A DNA stretch of 60,477 nucleotides from DAOTVX01 sp034436015 (GTDB taxonomy: Bacteria; Chloroflexota; Anaerolineae; Anaerolineales; Villigracilaceae), in the NCBI GenBank assembly GCA_034436015.1, contig DAOTWG010000038.1:1-60477 (forward strand), in the 5' to 3' direction. This document shows, piece by piece, positions 34,439 to 43,422 of the stretch. Every line of letters starts with the position of its first letter. The stretch's first letter is position 1. A program made the position numbers and the translations under genes. The notes beneath the pieces were generated by a model. The model ran no database searches. It was not told where the DNA came from and saw only the letters and a program-made list of their open reading frames with translations.

Positions 34439-35080
34439 ATGCAATTTGCCACAATCTTCTTCGATCTCGATGACACCCTCTATCCGCCCGCCTCCGGTCT
34501 TTGGGATGAAATCGGGGAACGAATCAATCAATACCTGCATGAGCGATTAGGATTCCCGCCAGAGCGCGTTGTAGCCGTGCGCGAACACTATTTCCACAAG
34601 TACGGCACGACCCTGCGCGGCCTGCAAATCCATCACGCGGTAGATATGGACGATTACTTAGCCTTTGTCCACAATGTGCCGTTGGAACGTTACTTGAAAC
34701 CGGACGCCGCTCTGCGCCAATTGCTAGCAGGTATCCCGGCGCGCAAGTGGATTTTTACGAACGCCGACGCCAACCACGCCCATCGCGTACTCCAGCAACG
34801 CGGGCTACAGGGAATCTTCGATGGCATCATTGATATCCACGTCCTTGCTCCCTACTGCAAACCTATGCCGCAGGCCTTTCAGATAGCGCTGAAAGCCGCC
34901 GGCGACCCTGACCCGCGCGCCTGCCTTTTGATTGACGATCAAGCACGCGTCACGCACGCCGCCCGTTCGCTCGGCTTTCATACCGCGCTGGTTCATTCGC
35001 CTCTCTCCTCCTCATCTGATGCCGACGTCATCCTGCCTACTCTCTTAGACCTGGCCAAGGTATTCCAGCGGGAGAACTAG
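34439..35080 (+). CDS. HAD-family hydrolase, pyrimidine 5'-nucleotidase type
   Basis: The 213-residue product has HAD motif I FFDLDDTLYPP, motif II IFTNAD, motif III Lys in YCKPMPQAF and motif IV LLIDDQ. The DLDDTLYP start and TNA motif II fit the Sdt1/pyrimidine nucleotidase branch. The transcript appears leaderless. It lies downstream of rnpB with its own promoter. Confidence 0.88.
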   Translation: MQFATIFFDLDDTLYPPASGLWDEIGERINQYLHERLGFPPERVVAVREHYFHKYGTTLRGLQIHHAVDMDDYLAFVHNVPLERYLKPDAALRQLLAGIPARKWIFTNADANHAHRVLQQRGLQGIFDGIIDIHVLAPYCKPMPQAFQIALKAAGDPDPRACLLIDDQARVTHAARSLGFHTALVHSPLSSSSDADVILPTLLDLAKVFQREN

Positions 35081-35147
35081 CTGCTCAATCAGTTCTGTTC
35101 AACCGCCCTCGCTAAAACCGCCTTTTTCTCCAGGAGACTTCTCTACA

Positions 35148-36398
35148 ATGGAAACTCCACGCACTTCCCGCATTGGCCGAATCCTGATCGTTGGCCTGTT
35201 CGCGTTTGTCCTAACGTTCTGCTCGTTCGCCAGCGGATTAGCTGTCGGAAGCGCTATCCCCAACTGGCCTAACATCTTTCCTGCTCCCACCCCATCCTAT
35301 GACGAACAAAGCGGAACCCCTGCGGATTTACAGACGCTGTTTCAATCTTTCTGGGAAGCATGGGACCTGATTCACCGCGATTACCTCTACCGGCCAGTGG
35401 ATGACGCCAAATTACTGGACGGCGCGATTCGCGGGATGCTCGAAGCCCTCGAGGACCCTTACACAGGATACTGGGACAAAATCGAGACCGAGGATGCTTA
35501 CCGTGCGCTGGAAGGTGAGTATGAAGGAATCGGCGCTTGGGTGGACACGGCAGGGGATTACTTGACCATTATCGAAGCCATGCCCGGTTCACCGGCAGAG
35601 GCCGCCGGCTTGCGAAAGGGCGACCAGATCATTGCAGTGGACGGAGAGGATATGACCGGCTGGTCGCCCGAAGATGTGCGCTTGTTCAAAGTGCTTGGCC
35701 CGGCCGGCACCCAGCTTACCTTGACCATTCGCCGCCCCGGTATAGAAAAGCCCTTCGACGTGACCCTCACGCGCGCCCGCATCGTCGTCCCCAGCGTGTC
35801 CAGCAAGATTCTCGAAGGAGATATCGGCTATCTCCAGGTCAGTCAGTTCGGCGAAAAAACAGCCGACGATCTCCACACGGCCCTCCAAGAGTTCCAGGAC
35901 AAGGGTGTACGCGGTATTATCCTCGATTTGCGCAATAACGGCGGCGGCCTGACCAACATCGCCACAAGCGTCGCCTCCGAGTTCATTGACCAAGGCGTCA
36001 TCTGGTACGAGGAATATAACGATGGACGTCGCGTGGAATACAAAGCCGAGAAAGGCGGACTGGCGCTGGATATCCCTCTCGTCGTTCTTGTCAACGAATA
36101 CTCGGCCTCGGCTTCGGAACTCGTTGCCGGCGCTCTTCAGGACTACGGTCGCGCCAAACTCATAGGAGTTGCCACCTACGGGAAAGGTGTGGTACAGACC
36201 TGGCAACCTCTCTCCAACGGTGGTCTTGTGCGGCTTACGATCGCGCGCTTTCTCACCCCAAGCGGCCGTTCCATTCACAAAACCGGCCTGACGCCCGACA
36301 TTGTAGTGGAAATGGGTGAAGAGGATTATGCCGCCGGCCGGGATCCACAGTTAGATGCGGCAATCCAGACCCTGAAGCAGACATTGAATGTCCCCTAA
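35148..36398 (+). CDS. C-terminal processing protease (S41, CtpA-like)
   Basis: The 416-residue product has an N-terminal membrane anchor or signal (IGRILIVGLFAFVLTFCSFASG), a PDZ domain (about 115-200, with YEGIGAWVD and AGLRKGDQIIAVDG), and the S41 protease core with catalytic Ser in EYSASASELVAG and Lys in ATYGKGVVQ. It cleaves periplasmic or exported proteins near the C-terminus. CAGGAG precedes the ATG. Confidence 0.93.
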   Translation: METPRTSRIGRILIVGLFAFVLTFCSFASGLAVGSAIPNWPNIFPAPTPSYDEQSGTPADLQTLFQSFWEAWDLIHRDYLYRPVDDAKLLDGAIRGMLEALEDPYTGYWDKIETEDAYRALEGEYEGIGAWVDTAGDYLTIIEAMPGSPAEAAGLRKGDQIIAVDGEDMTGWSPEDVRLFKVLGPAGTQLTLTIRRPGIEKPFDVTLTRARIVVPSVSSKILEGDIGYLQVSQFGEKTADDLHTALQEFQDKGVRGIILDLRNNGGGLTNIATSVASEFIDQGVIWYEEYNDGRRVEYKAEKGGLALDIPLVVLVNEYSASASELVAGALQDYGRAKLIGVATYGKGVVQTWQPLSNGGLVRLTIARFLTPSGRSIHKTGLTPDIVVEMGEEDYAAGRDPQLDAAIQTLKQTLNVP

Positions 36399-36469
36399 CC
36401 TTGTGGCGTGAAAACCGGCGTCAAGCTGTCCAATAGAACACGAAAGAGGCAACCTAGTCTCCCGTACTC

Positions 36470-37342
36470 CTAGCGCAACCAGAAGGTCAGAGCCAGAAAA
36501 TAAAGGGTGAGTCCAAATGTAGCCGCTGCCAGCGACGTGGACAGTCCCCATAATGTTCGTCCGCCGCCGGCAATTTGTTGCAAGCGCCAGGCCTGAGCAA
36601 CGGCGAAAGGCAGCGTAAGCAAAAGAGGCCAGAGCATGTCCCAAGGAAGGCCAAAGGCCGGCGCAGAGAGAAAGAGCAAGAAAGCCATGACCAACAGGAC
36701 ATGATGCACCATGACCGCGCGCGGCCAAGACAGCCGAACAAGCAAAGTCAGGCGACCGTATTTTTGATCGGCGGCGAACGTCGCAAAGTTCCCGACGAGC
36801 AACATGGCCAGCGCCAGGAAGGTAAGCGGAAAAGTTATCAGCGGCAAGAGACGATGTGCTTCGCCGTTTTGCAGCAGAAAGGAAAAGGCCGGCAGCAAGT
36901 TGGCCCACAAGATCGCCAGAAGCGGTTCGCCATAGCCGGAGGAAACCAACCGCGCCGGCGGGATAGCCCAAGCCAGATAAAGCATGGCGATAAGCAACGC
37001 CATCAGACCAGCGGCAGGGGACAAGCCGTCGTACAACAACGCAAGCGAGGACAGGCAAACGATCGTCAACGCGGCGATCGCCGCTTGTAACAGACGGAGG
37101 CGTACTTCCACGCGTTGACGGGGCGTCTCCCCATCCACCAACGGCTCGGCAGGATGGCGAAAGTATTCGCACAAAAACGCAGCGCTCAGATGCAACGTTG
37201 AGGCGTAAAGCAACCCCAGAACGAATCGCCCCATCTGCCACGGTGCGCCGAGGTAGCGCGCCATGGCCGCGCCCAGAACGCAGGCCAACGCAGTGAAGAG
37301 AAGATAAAGCGGACGCGAAAACTGCAGGAAAGGATTCTTCAT
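36470..37342 (-). CDS. UbiA-like prenyltransferase family membrane protein
   Basis: The 290-residue product has eight or nine hydrophobic segments and the second UbiA motif in a recognisable form (FAADQKYGRLTLLVRL, about 194-210). The first Asp-rich motif is weak: CEYFRHPAEPLVD takes the place of NDYFD, so activity is uncertain. MenA-like proteins prenylate naphthoate. It starts in an ATGA overlap with the SDR gene. Confidence 0.75.
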   Translation of the reverse strand: MKNPFLQFSRPLYLLFTALACVLGAAMARYLGAPWQMGRFVLGLLYASTLHLSAAFLCEYFRHPAEPLVDGETPRQRVEVRLRLLQAAIAALTIVCLSSLALLYDGLSPAAGLMALLIAMLYLAWAIPPARLVSSGYGEPLLAILWANLLPAFSFLLQNGEAHRLLPLITFPLTFLALAMLLVGNFATFAADQKYGRLTLLVRLSWPRAVMVHHVLLVMAFLLFLSAPAFGLPWDMLWPLLLTLPFAVAQAWRLQQIAGGGRTLWGLSTSLAAATFGLTLYFLALTFWLR

Positions 37343-38112
37343 AGCAAGGAATACCCTCCATCCACGGTAAGCGTCTGACCGGTGATATACCCGTTTGTTA
37401 GCAGAAATTCCAATGCCGCAGCAATTTCGTTTTCTCCGGCCGGACGTCGCAACGGCAAACGGGAAGTGAGGCGTTCCCATTCCTCCTGCGGCATACCCTC
37501 CGATGGCAACACCAAGCCAGGCGCCAGCGCGTTGACTCGGATCGCCGGGGCATAGGTTCGCGCCAACACACGCGTCAGCGCCTCCAGCGCCGCCTTGCTG
37601 ACCACATAAGCAGGAAAGCCGCTCCAGGCGCGGCGCGCGCCGGCATCCGTAACATTGACGATGAGACCGCCGGCGCGCATCCGCTCCGCCGCATAGCGAG
37701 CGCACAGGAATGGCGCAGTCAGATTAAGCGCCAAGGTCGCGTTCCATTCCTCCAACGAAAGCGTACGTACATCCGCGCGCGGCATGACGGCCGCCGAATT
37801 GACCAGCACATCGAGGGAATGCGGCAACGCGTCCACGGCCTGGAAGATGGCTTCCACAGCCGGAGCGTCGCGCAAATCCGCTTGTAGGAGATAGACCGGC
37901 GCGCCCAGGCTACGAATCTCCTCGGCAGTCTGTTGCGCCTCGGCAAGGGAAGAATGGTAATGCAAGGCCACCGCATAGCCGCAGCGGGCCAACGTCAGCG
38001 CCAGCAGGCGCCCCAGTCGTCGCGCCGCGCCAGTGACCAGAGCGAGCGGCAGGCCAGCTCGTGATTCCGTCCATCGTTCTTCGTGGGCGCCACGAAGAGA
38101 AGGTTTTGTCAT
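37339..38112 (-). CDS. SDR, pteridine-reductase-like (FolM/PTR1 type)
   Basis: The 257-residue product has VTGAARRLGR (the TGxxRR variant typical of pteridine reductases), VLVNSAAVMPR, YVVSKAAL with the catalytic Tyr and Lys, and a C-terminal TGQTLTVDGG. It may reduce dihydropterins with NADPH. The start has no strong ribosome site. It is the first gene of a two-gene operon with the UbiA-like gene. Confidence 0.85.
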   Translation of the reverse strand: MTKPSLRGAHEERWTESRAGLPLALVTGAARRLGRLLALTLARCGYAVALHYHSSLAEAQQTAEEIRSLGAPVYLLQADLRDAPAVEAIFQAVDALPHSLDVLVNSAAVMPRADVRTLSLEEWNATLALNLTAPFLCARYAAERMRAGGLIVNVTDAGARRAWSGFPAYVVSKAALEALTRVLARTYAPAIRVNALAPGLVLPSEGMPQEEWERLTSRLPLRRPAGENEIAAALEFLLTNGYITGQTLTVDGGYSLL

Positions 38113-38343
38113 AGGCGCAAGCCCACTTCCCTGATTCGACTTGTGGAGTCCTCTTCACCCGTACCTTTGTTCGAGGCATGCATCCCGGCGAAAAGGCAAA
38201 CGATTAAAATAACCAGCGGCATGATCATGAGGCTCCGACTCCACACTATTATATCCCCCCAATGCAGCGATGCAAAGAAAGAGTTTCGAGCACTCGGTTC
38301 CATAACGGCGTTCTTTTGCATACTTGCCCCACCTTTTTTTGTG

Positions 38344-38352
38344 TGCTACACT
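38344..38352 (+). promoter_or_regulatory. Extended -10 (TGC-TACACT) of the helicase-like gene
   Basis: TTGCCC (38324-38329), 17-bp spacer containing a run of seven T, TGC and TACACT (38347-38352). The start near 38359 leaves a leader of only about seven bases before the ATG at 38366. Confidence 0.6.
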
Positions 38353-38365
38353 TGAGGCCGAGTCC

Positions 38366-40489
38366 ATGAAACGATTGCCCGATGCGTTGAAAACCAAGAT
38401 TTTCCTGGAAGGGCCCGCCGGTGCGGGGAAGACGACTCTCGGCGTCGAACGGCTTTTGTTCCTGCTGGAAAACGGCGTGCGGGCCGAGAAAATTCTCGTC
38501 CTGACGCCGCAACGAACCTTGCATGAGCCTTACCGGGCCATATGGCAAAGCGAAGCCTCGCGCCGGGGAAATCGCCAGGTGCCGCCCGGCGGCGAGGTCG
38601 CTTTGGCGACGATCGGCGGCTTGGCGCGGCGCATGATCGAACTATTCTGGCCACTGGTCGGCGAGACAGCCGGCTTTACCCATCCCGAACGTCCGCCTGT
38701 ATTCTTGACCATCGAGACGGCCCAGTATCACATGGCGCGCGTCGTCCGTCCTTTGCTGGAGGAAGGCTATTTCGAGTCGCTGACAATTGACCGCAACCGG
38801 CTGTACGCGCAGATTCTCGACAACCTGAACAAGGCCGCGGCGGTGGGCTTTCCTCATACGGAAATCGGAGCGCGACTGGATGCCGCCTGGGTTGGTGATC
38901 CGGCACAGCGTCGAGTCTACGCCGACGCGCAGGAATGCGCCAACCGCTTCCGCGCCTACTGTCTCGAACACAACTTGCTCGATTTTTCGCTGCAGTTGGA
39001 GATCTTTCAGAAGATTCTTTGGCGCACGCCGGAATGCCGTTCCTATCTGGTCACAACCTGCCGGCATCTGATTTACGACAACGTCGAGGAGGATGCGCCG
39101 GTCGCGCACGACTTGATGGTAGAATGGTTGCCTGATTTCGACAGCGCACTGATCCTCTACGATAGCGACGGGGGATATCGTCGTTTCCTCGGCGCCGACC
39201 CTCAATCCGCGCGAAGATTAGCCGATCTCTGCGACGAACATCGGATTCTCCCCCAAGCGCAAGTTATCAGCGAGGAGATCGCCATCCTGAGCCGGAATCT
39301 GACCAACTTCCTCATCCCAGCCGGCGCAGACAACGTAGCAGAAAGAACATACCACCAGGCGATGCGAGTCCTGTCCGGTCGGTTCTATCCGGAGATGTTG
39401 GACGCCGTGACTCAGGAGACGGCGCGCCTGATCCACGAAGAGCACGTATCGCCTAGGGAAATCGCTATCGTAGCCCCCTACCTATCCGATGCCTTGCGCT
39501 TTTCGCTGACCAGTCGCCTGGATGAAGCCGGCATTCCTTGGCGTTCGCATCGCCCCTCACGCTCCCTACAAGACGAGCCGGCGACTCGCTGTCTGACCAC
39601 CCTGGCCCGGCTTGCGCACCCGGTGTGGGGAATGCCCCCGGCGCGACGCGATGTCGCGCATGCCCTCATGCAAGCTATCGAAGGGTTCGACCTGGTGCGC
39701 GCCCACCTGCTTACGGAGATTGTGTATCGCCCGCGTGACGCTTCCCTATCTTCGTTCGACCAAATTCGGCCTGAAGTCCAGGAACGCATTACGTTCGCTT
39801 TCGGCAGCCGCTATACCGTTTTACGCGATTGGTTGCTGGCTTATCGCGCCGACGCGCCGTTGCCACTCGATCACTTCCTGCGCCGCCTTTTCGGCGAGGT
39901 GCTCTCACAACCGGGCTTCGGTTTCCATCACAACCTCGACGCGGCGCGAGTCACGGCGAGTCTCATCGAATCCGTCCAGAAATTCCGTTGGGTCATGGAG
40001 GCCGCAGAGGAAAGCGATGACAAAAGCGGGATTGCTCTAGGCCGAGAGTACCTCCTCACACTCGAAGAGGGCATCATCGCCGCACAGTATCTGACAGCCT
40101 GGCAGCCCGAAGAAGACAACGCCGTGCTGGTCGCGCCGGCATACACGTTTCTCCTGATGAATCGCCCTGTCCGCGTTCAGTTCTGGCTGGATATGGGCAG
40201 CCACGGTTGGGTGGAACGCGTGTATCAGCCGCTCACCCACCCTTATGTCCTTTCACGCGCCTGGATGCAGCAAGAGGCCGGCCGGGTATGGACCGACGCG
40301 GATGAGATAGCCGCCAACCGCGAGGCACTCATCCGCCTGGTAAACGGCTTGCTCCATCGCTGCCGAGAACGGCTATATGTGTGCGTGACCAACCTGGGCG
40401 AACAGGGTTTTGAACAACGTGGCCCATTGCTCCGCGCCATCTGGCGCATGGAGATGGCGTTGACCAATCAACCCCCCACTGCCGCCTGA
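38366..40489 (+). CDS. UvrD/AddB-like superfamily 1 helicase homologue with degenerate Walker B
   Basis: The 707-residue product has a clear Walker A (EGPAGAGKTTL, residues 14-24), a motif Ia-like VLTPQRTL and, at the expected Walker B place, HLIYDNVEEDAPVAHDLM instead of DEaQD. Later motifs (REIAIVAPYLSDAL, GIPWRSHRPSRSL, a C-terminal LYVCVTNLGEQG) follow the UvrD C-terminal layout. The DE to DN change predicts poor ATP hydrolysis, as in the inactive motor of AddB. No AddA/RecB partner or nuclease domain is seen here. Confidence 0.75.
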   Translation: MKRLPDALKTKIFLEGPAGAGKTTLGVERLLFLLENGVRAEKILVLTPQRTLHEPYRAIWQSEASRRGNRQVPPGGEVALATIGGLARRMIELFWPLVGETAGFTHPERPPVFLTIETAQYHMARVVRPLLEEGYFESLTIDRNRLYAQILDNLNKAAAVGFPHTEIGARLDAAWVGDPAQRRVYADAQECANRFRAYCLEHNLLDFSLQLEIFQKILWRTPECRSYLVTTCRHLIYDNVEEDAPVAHDLMVEWLPDFDSALILYDSDGGYRRFLGADPQSARRLADLCDEHRILPQAQVISEEIAILSRNLTNFLIPAGADNVAERTYHQAMRVLSGRFYPEMLDAVTQETARLIHEEHVSPREIAIVAPYLSDALRFSLTSRLDEAGIPWRSHRPSRSLQDEPATRCLTTLARLAHPVWGMPPARRDVAHALMQAIEGFDLVRAHLLTEIVYRPRDASLSSFDQIRPEVQERITFAFGSRYTVLRDWLLAYRADAPLPLDHFLRRLFGEVLSQPGFGFHHNLDAARVTASLIESVQKFRWVMEAAEESDDKSGIALGREYLLTLEEGIIAAQYLTAWQPEEDNAVLVAPAYTFLLMNRPVRVQFWLDMGSHGWVERVYQPLTHPYVLSRAWMQQEAGRVWTDADEIAANREALIRLVNGLLHRCRERLYVCVTNLGEQGFEQRGPLLRAIWRMEMALTNQPPTAA

Positions 40490-40541
40490 CCAAACCTAAC
40501 GGTCTGCTACTGGATATGTTCCATCAGCCGGAAGGAGAACC

Positions 40542-40826
40542 ATGAGCAAACAGAGTATTCTTGAGCAACTGCGTGCGTTAGGTGCAGTCGCCGCCCATCC
40601 TAATAACCGCTGGGTGACCACAGTTCGGGGAAAGCCGGTTAAAGCGACTCTCGCGAATCCGCTTTTTCTCGACCGGAATCGCCTGCGCGTCGGCGACAAG
40701 ATCGCCATCGTGGATATGGAGGAAGGAATGGCTTTCCTGTGCCGGGCGACAGCGGTGGAATACAGCGAACTTTCTAAATCGCCGCGCCTTGAGTTGACGA
40801 CGCTGAAGACCATCGAACTCGCGTGA
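40542..40826 (+). CDS. Small conserved-looking protein of unknown function
   Basis: The 94-residue product is not recognised. It is mostly beta-strand forming (RWVTTVRGKPVKATLANPLF, RVGDKIAIVDMEEGMAFLCRATAVEY), like a small barrel, without cysteines in pairs or a signal. GGAAGGAGAA precedes the ATG. It lies between the helicase-like and CYTH genes, ten bases before the latter. Confidence 0.7.
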   Translation: MSKQSILEQLRALGAVAAHPNNRWVTTVRGKPVKATLANPLFLDRNRLRVGDKIAIVDMEEGMAFLCRATAVEYSELSKSPRLELTTLKTIELA

Positions 40827-40836
40827 AAACATTGCT

Positions 40837-41370
40837 ATGGCAATCAACATGGAGATCAAGGCCCAAGTACGCGATAAGGCTGTTCTGGAAGCACGCGCAG
40901 AGGCCATGGCCGACTCGCCGCCGCTCGTGATCGTTCAGGAAGACACGTTTTTTCACGTTCCCCGAGGACGCCTGAAACTGCGCGAATTGGCTCCCGACCG
41001 CGCGCAACTTGTCTATTACGAACGTCCCGATCAGAGCGGACCGAAACGCTCGGAATATTCCCTGTTCGAGACCGACCAACCGGCCGCGTTGAAGACATTG
41101 CTCTCGCGGGCATTGGGCGTGCGGGGCGTGGTGCGCAAAACACGCACCCTATATCTTTACAAACAGACACGCATTCACTTGGATGAGGTGGAAGGGTTAG
41201 GGATGTTCGTGGAACTGGAGGTTGTCTTGCGCCATGGACAAAGCGAGGCACAAGGCCAGGCCATTGCTTACCACGTGATGCAGGAATTGGGCATCGCGAC
41301 ATCGGACTTGATAGAAGGCGCCTATCTGGACCTACTGGAGGCCCGTACAACCGACGAGAACGAACAGTAA
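40837..41370 (+). CDS. CYTH-domain protein, class IV adenylate cyclase-like
   Basis: The 177-residue product begins AINMEIKAQV, the reduced ExK form of the CYTH signature found in CyaB-type proteins, and has LKLRE, RKTRTLYLYKQTRIHLDEV and ELEVVL with alternating acidic and basic residues lining the tunnel. CyaB members make cAMP; other CYTH proteins hydrolyse thiamine triphosphate or polyphosphate, so the activity is uncertain. A cAMP role would fit the CRP-like box at 1526. Confidence 0.8.
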   Translation: MAINMEIKAQVRDKAVLEARAEAMADSPPLVIVQEDTFFHVPRGRLKLRELAPDRAQLVYYERPDQSGPKRSEYSLFETDQPAALKTLLSRALGVRGVVRKTRTLYLYKQTRIHLDEVEGLGMFVELEVVLRHGQSEAQGQAIAYHVMQELGIATSDLIEGAYLDLLEARTTDENEQ

Positions 41371-41387
41371 AAGCGAAGAAAACGCGA

Positions 41388-41393
41388 TATAAT
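41388..41393 (+). promoter_or_regulatory. -10 element upstream of aroQ
   Basis: TATAAT; start near 41400. No consensus -35 at 17 bp. The leader before aroQ, about 250 bases, contains short open frames at 41436-41504, 41501-41542 and 41518-41661. Confidence 0.5.
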
Positions 41394-41517
41394 TTCTGTC
41401 AAGACGATTCCGAACCAACGACGAGGAAGAAACGGATGGCGAGCAGGGAAAATCGTGTGCTCTCCGTCAGGAAACAAGGCGCGTCGTCCCCTCGATTGCC
41501 ATGAAAAGGCAACTACC

Positions 41518-41661
41518 ATGCACGCGGCAGCCAAAGAGTTAGAACAGCGTCTGAATCAAGAGAGCCCTGTCGAGGTAAAACGATCCACAGCCCGGCGCGT
41601 GCAATGGCAGCAACAGAAGGGCCGGCGGCGCGACTTGCCGGAGGACTTCGATGCAAGGTGA
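41518..41661 (+). CDS. Possible 47-residue peptide overlapping aroQ
   Basis: This frame encodes a hydrophilic, basic, helical-looking peptide (MHAAAKELEQRLNQESPVEV...RRDLPEDF) and runs 11 bases into aroQ, so its translation could be coupled with aroQ. No good ribosome site precedes it and I recognise no family. It may be a real small protein or a chance frame. Confidence 0.35.
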   Translation: MHAAAKELEQRLNQESPVEVKRSTARRVQWQQQKGRRRDLPEDFDAR

Positions 41662-42109
41662 TATAACGACGTCTCCTATCCTTGTCCTGCACGGCCCCAA
41701 CCTGAACTTATTGGGAACGCGCGAACCGGAAGTTTACGGTCGTTTGACTCTAGAGGAGATCAACGCTCGTTTGGTGGAGGCAGGCAAGAAGCTAGGGCTG
41801 GAGGTTCGCTGCTTCCAATCGAACCACGAGGGAGCGCTGATTGACGCCTTGCACGAGGCGCGCGCCTGGGCGCAAGGGGTGGTCTTCAACCCTGGCGGCT
41901 ACACGCATACCTCTGTGGCCTTACGCGATGCCATCGCCGCAATCGGAATCCCAGTCGTGGAGGTGCATCTCTCAAACACAGATGCGCGCGAGGAATTTCG
42001 CCGCACATCTTTCATTTCGCCGGTCTGCCGGGGGAAAATTAGCGGCTTCGGCTGGTATTCATACGTCTTGGGCTTGCAGGCATTAGCGGCAACCCTGCAA
42101 GCCGCCTAA
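41651..42109 (+). CDS. aroQ: 3-dehydroquinate dehydratase, type II
   Basis: The 152-residue product has LVLHGPNLNLLGTREPEVYG with the catalytic Tyr in EVYG, FQSNHEGALID, FNPGGYTHTSVALRDAI, and VVEVHLSN. It dehydrates 3-dehydroquinate in the shikimate pathway as a dodecamer. GGAGG lies six bases before the ATG. Confidence 0.96.
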   Translation: MQGDITTSPILVLHGPNLNLLGTREPEVYGRLTLEEINARLVEAGKKLGLEVRCFQSNHEGALIDALHEARAWAQGVVFNPGGYTHTSVALRDAIAAIGIPVVEVHLSNTDAREEFRRTSFISPVCRGKISGFGWYSYVLGLQALAATLQAA

Positions 42110-42304
42110 CGGTCGCGAGTCAACGAAGATCGCCGGCAGAATTCGCATCCTCTACATCCCTTCCATCATCACTCTTCGGCCAATTTGGAAGCTTCGCTTG
42201 AAGAATTGCCTCTCGCGTCCTCCGAGAGATTCTCCTACCTCCCACTTATTAGGATTCCTCCCTTTGCTGGCGATCCATCGCTCTGCTCGCTCCTTGTTGT
42301 CTGA

Positions 42305-42661
42305 TCAATATAACCCCCAGTGCAAGCTCTCCGGGTCTTCCATCATAGAGAAATCCCATGGTTCCAGCCCCAATTCAATGGCTACCGGCATTTGCAGACC
42401 CTCTGCTGCTCTCTGGCGAGTCATTTCCACCATCGCCGGGCCATAAGGACAAAAAGGGGTGGTCAAGAGCATGTAAATATGGGCGACGCCATCCTGAACG
42501 GACACTTTGCGAACCAGGCCAAGTTGAATGACGTTAAGCCCGAGTTCCGGGTCCACAACCTGCGCCAGCGCCGCGCGCAGAGGGGACACAAGATGAGGGT
42601 GCGTATCATGGATTTCCCAGCGAATGGGCTGCGAGGAAGGCGAGGTTTCATTTTCACGCAT
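42305..42661 (-). CDS. MIP18/SufT-family Fe-S assembly protein
   Basis: The 118-residue product has the DUF59 signature: VVDPELGLNVIQLGLVRKV and LLTTPFCPYGPAMVEM, where the Cys is the conserved one. Such proteins help mature Fe-S proteins. It starts two bases after the stop of the SufR-like regulator gene, supporting a shared Fe-S task. The gap 42110-42304 towards aroQ (convergent) holds no gene that I can see. Confidence 0.87.
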   Translation of the reverse strand: MRENETSPSSQPIRWEIHDTHPHLVSPLRAALAQVVDPELGLNVIQLGLVRKVSVQDGVAHIYMLLTTPFCPYGPAMVEMTRQRAAEGLQMPVAIELGLEPWDFSMMEDPESLHWGLY

Positions 42662-42663
42662 AA

Positions 42664-43299
42664 TTATTCTGCTTTCTGAGAAGGGGCGGAGTCGGTCTGA
42701 ATCAGGTAAGTACAAAGCGCGTCGCCGTTCAGGATGCATTTCACTTTTTCTGCCGGCACTGCCAACATACGAGAGAGGAGCGATTGATCAATTGTACAAA
42801 TTTCGGGGTGGTTCTGCCCAACTTGAAGGTAGGGACAAGTAATCTCATGAATATAATACTGCTCCCCCTGTTTCTCCCACTCAACGATAAAACCCTCCTC
42901 CGCCAAGAGTGATTTCGTCAGCTCCAGACGTTCCTCGATGCCTAACCCATGCATTTGCCCGGCGTACTCCTCCGCCATTACCTCTGCCATTTGTTGCAAG
43001 AGAGAGTTGACCATGGGCTGAGGCATGGTGGACTTCAATTGCGCAAGCAGGCGCGACGCCAAGCGCAGATACCGACTCGGGAAACGCTCCAAACCATCCT
43101 CGGTCAGGAAGAACACCTGACGAGGCCTTCCAACCCCGTGACGTTCTTCAGCCACACCGACCAACCCCTCTACCTGCAAAGCGTTCAGGTGATGACGCAC
43201 GGAAATCTGCGTGATACCGGCAGCCTCTGCTAGTTCTTGGATGGTAGCGCGCGGATGACGCAGGAGCGTTTGTAGAATCTTATCGCGTGTCCCTTTCAT
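42664..43299 (-). CDS. SufR-like Fe-S-binding transcriptional regulator
   Basis: The 211-residue product has an N-terminal winged helix (IQELAEAAGITQISVRHHLNAL) and a C-terminal half with cysteines in ITCPYLQ, ICTIDQ, KCILNGDALC. SufR repressors use such a cysteine set for a [4Fe-4S] cluster and control suf genes. AAAGG lies five bases before the ATG at 43299. Divergent HAD gene; the shared region holds a palindrome. Confidence 0.88.
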   Translation of the reverse strand: MKGTRDKILQTLLRHPRATIQELAEAAGITQISVRHHLNALQVEGLVGVAEERHGVGRPRQVFFLTEDGLERFPSRYLRLASRLLAQLKSTMPQPMVNSLLQQMAEVMAEEYAGQMHGLGIEERLELTKSLLAEEGFIVEWEKQGEQYYIHEITCPYLQVGQNHPEICTIDQSLLSRMLAVPAEKVKCILNGDALCTYLIQTDSAPSQKAE

Positions 43300-43387
43300 G
43301 GCGCCTTTCGAGCAAGGAATGCTCAAGAAAGATACTTCCTGCGCGGAAAACAGGCACAAAATCACTTGAATGACTCTTCTGGTCTCA

Positions 43388-43416
43388 AGTATAATCAACC
43401 CACTTTAGCCTGTCAA
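43388..43416 (-). promoter_or_regulatory. Consensus promoter of the SufR-like gene
   Basis: On the minus strand TTGACA (43416-43411), 17-bp spacer, TATACT (43393-43388). The leader to the ATG at 43299 is about 80 bases. Confidence 0.8.
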
Positions 43417-43422
43417 TAATAC

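Noticed and set aside
37343..37705. An N-terminal extension of the UbiA-like protein
   Set aside because: It overlaps the SDR gene in another frame; the ATGA overlap at 37342 gives a proper membrane-protein start.
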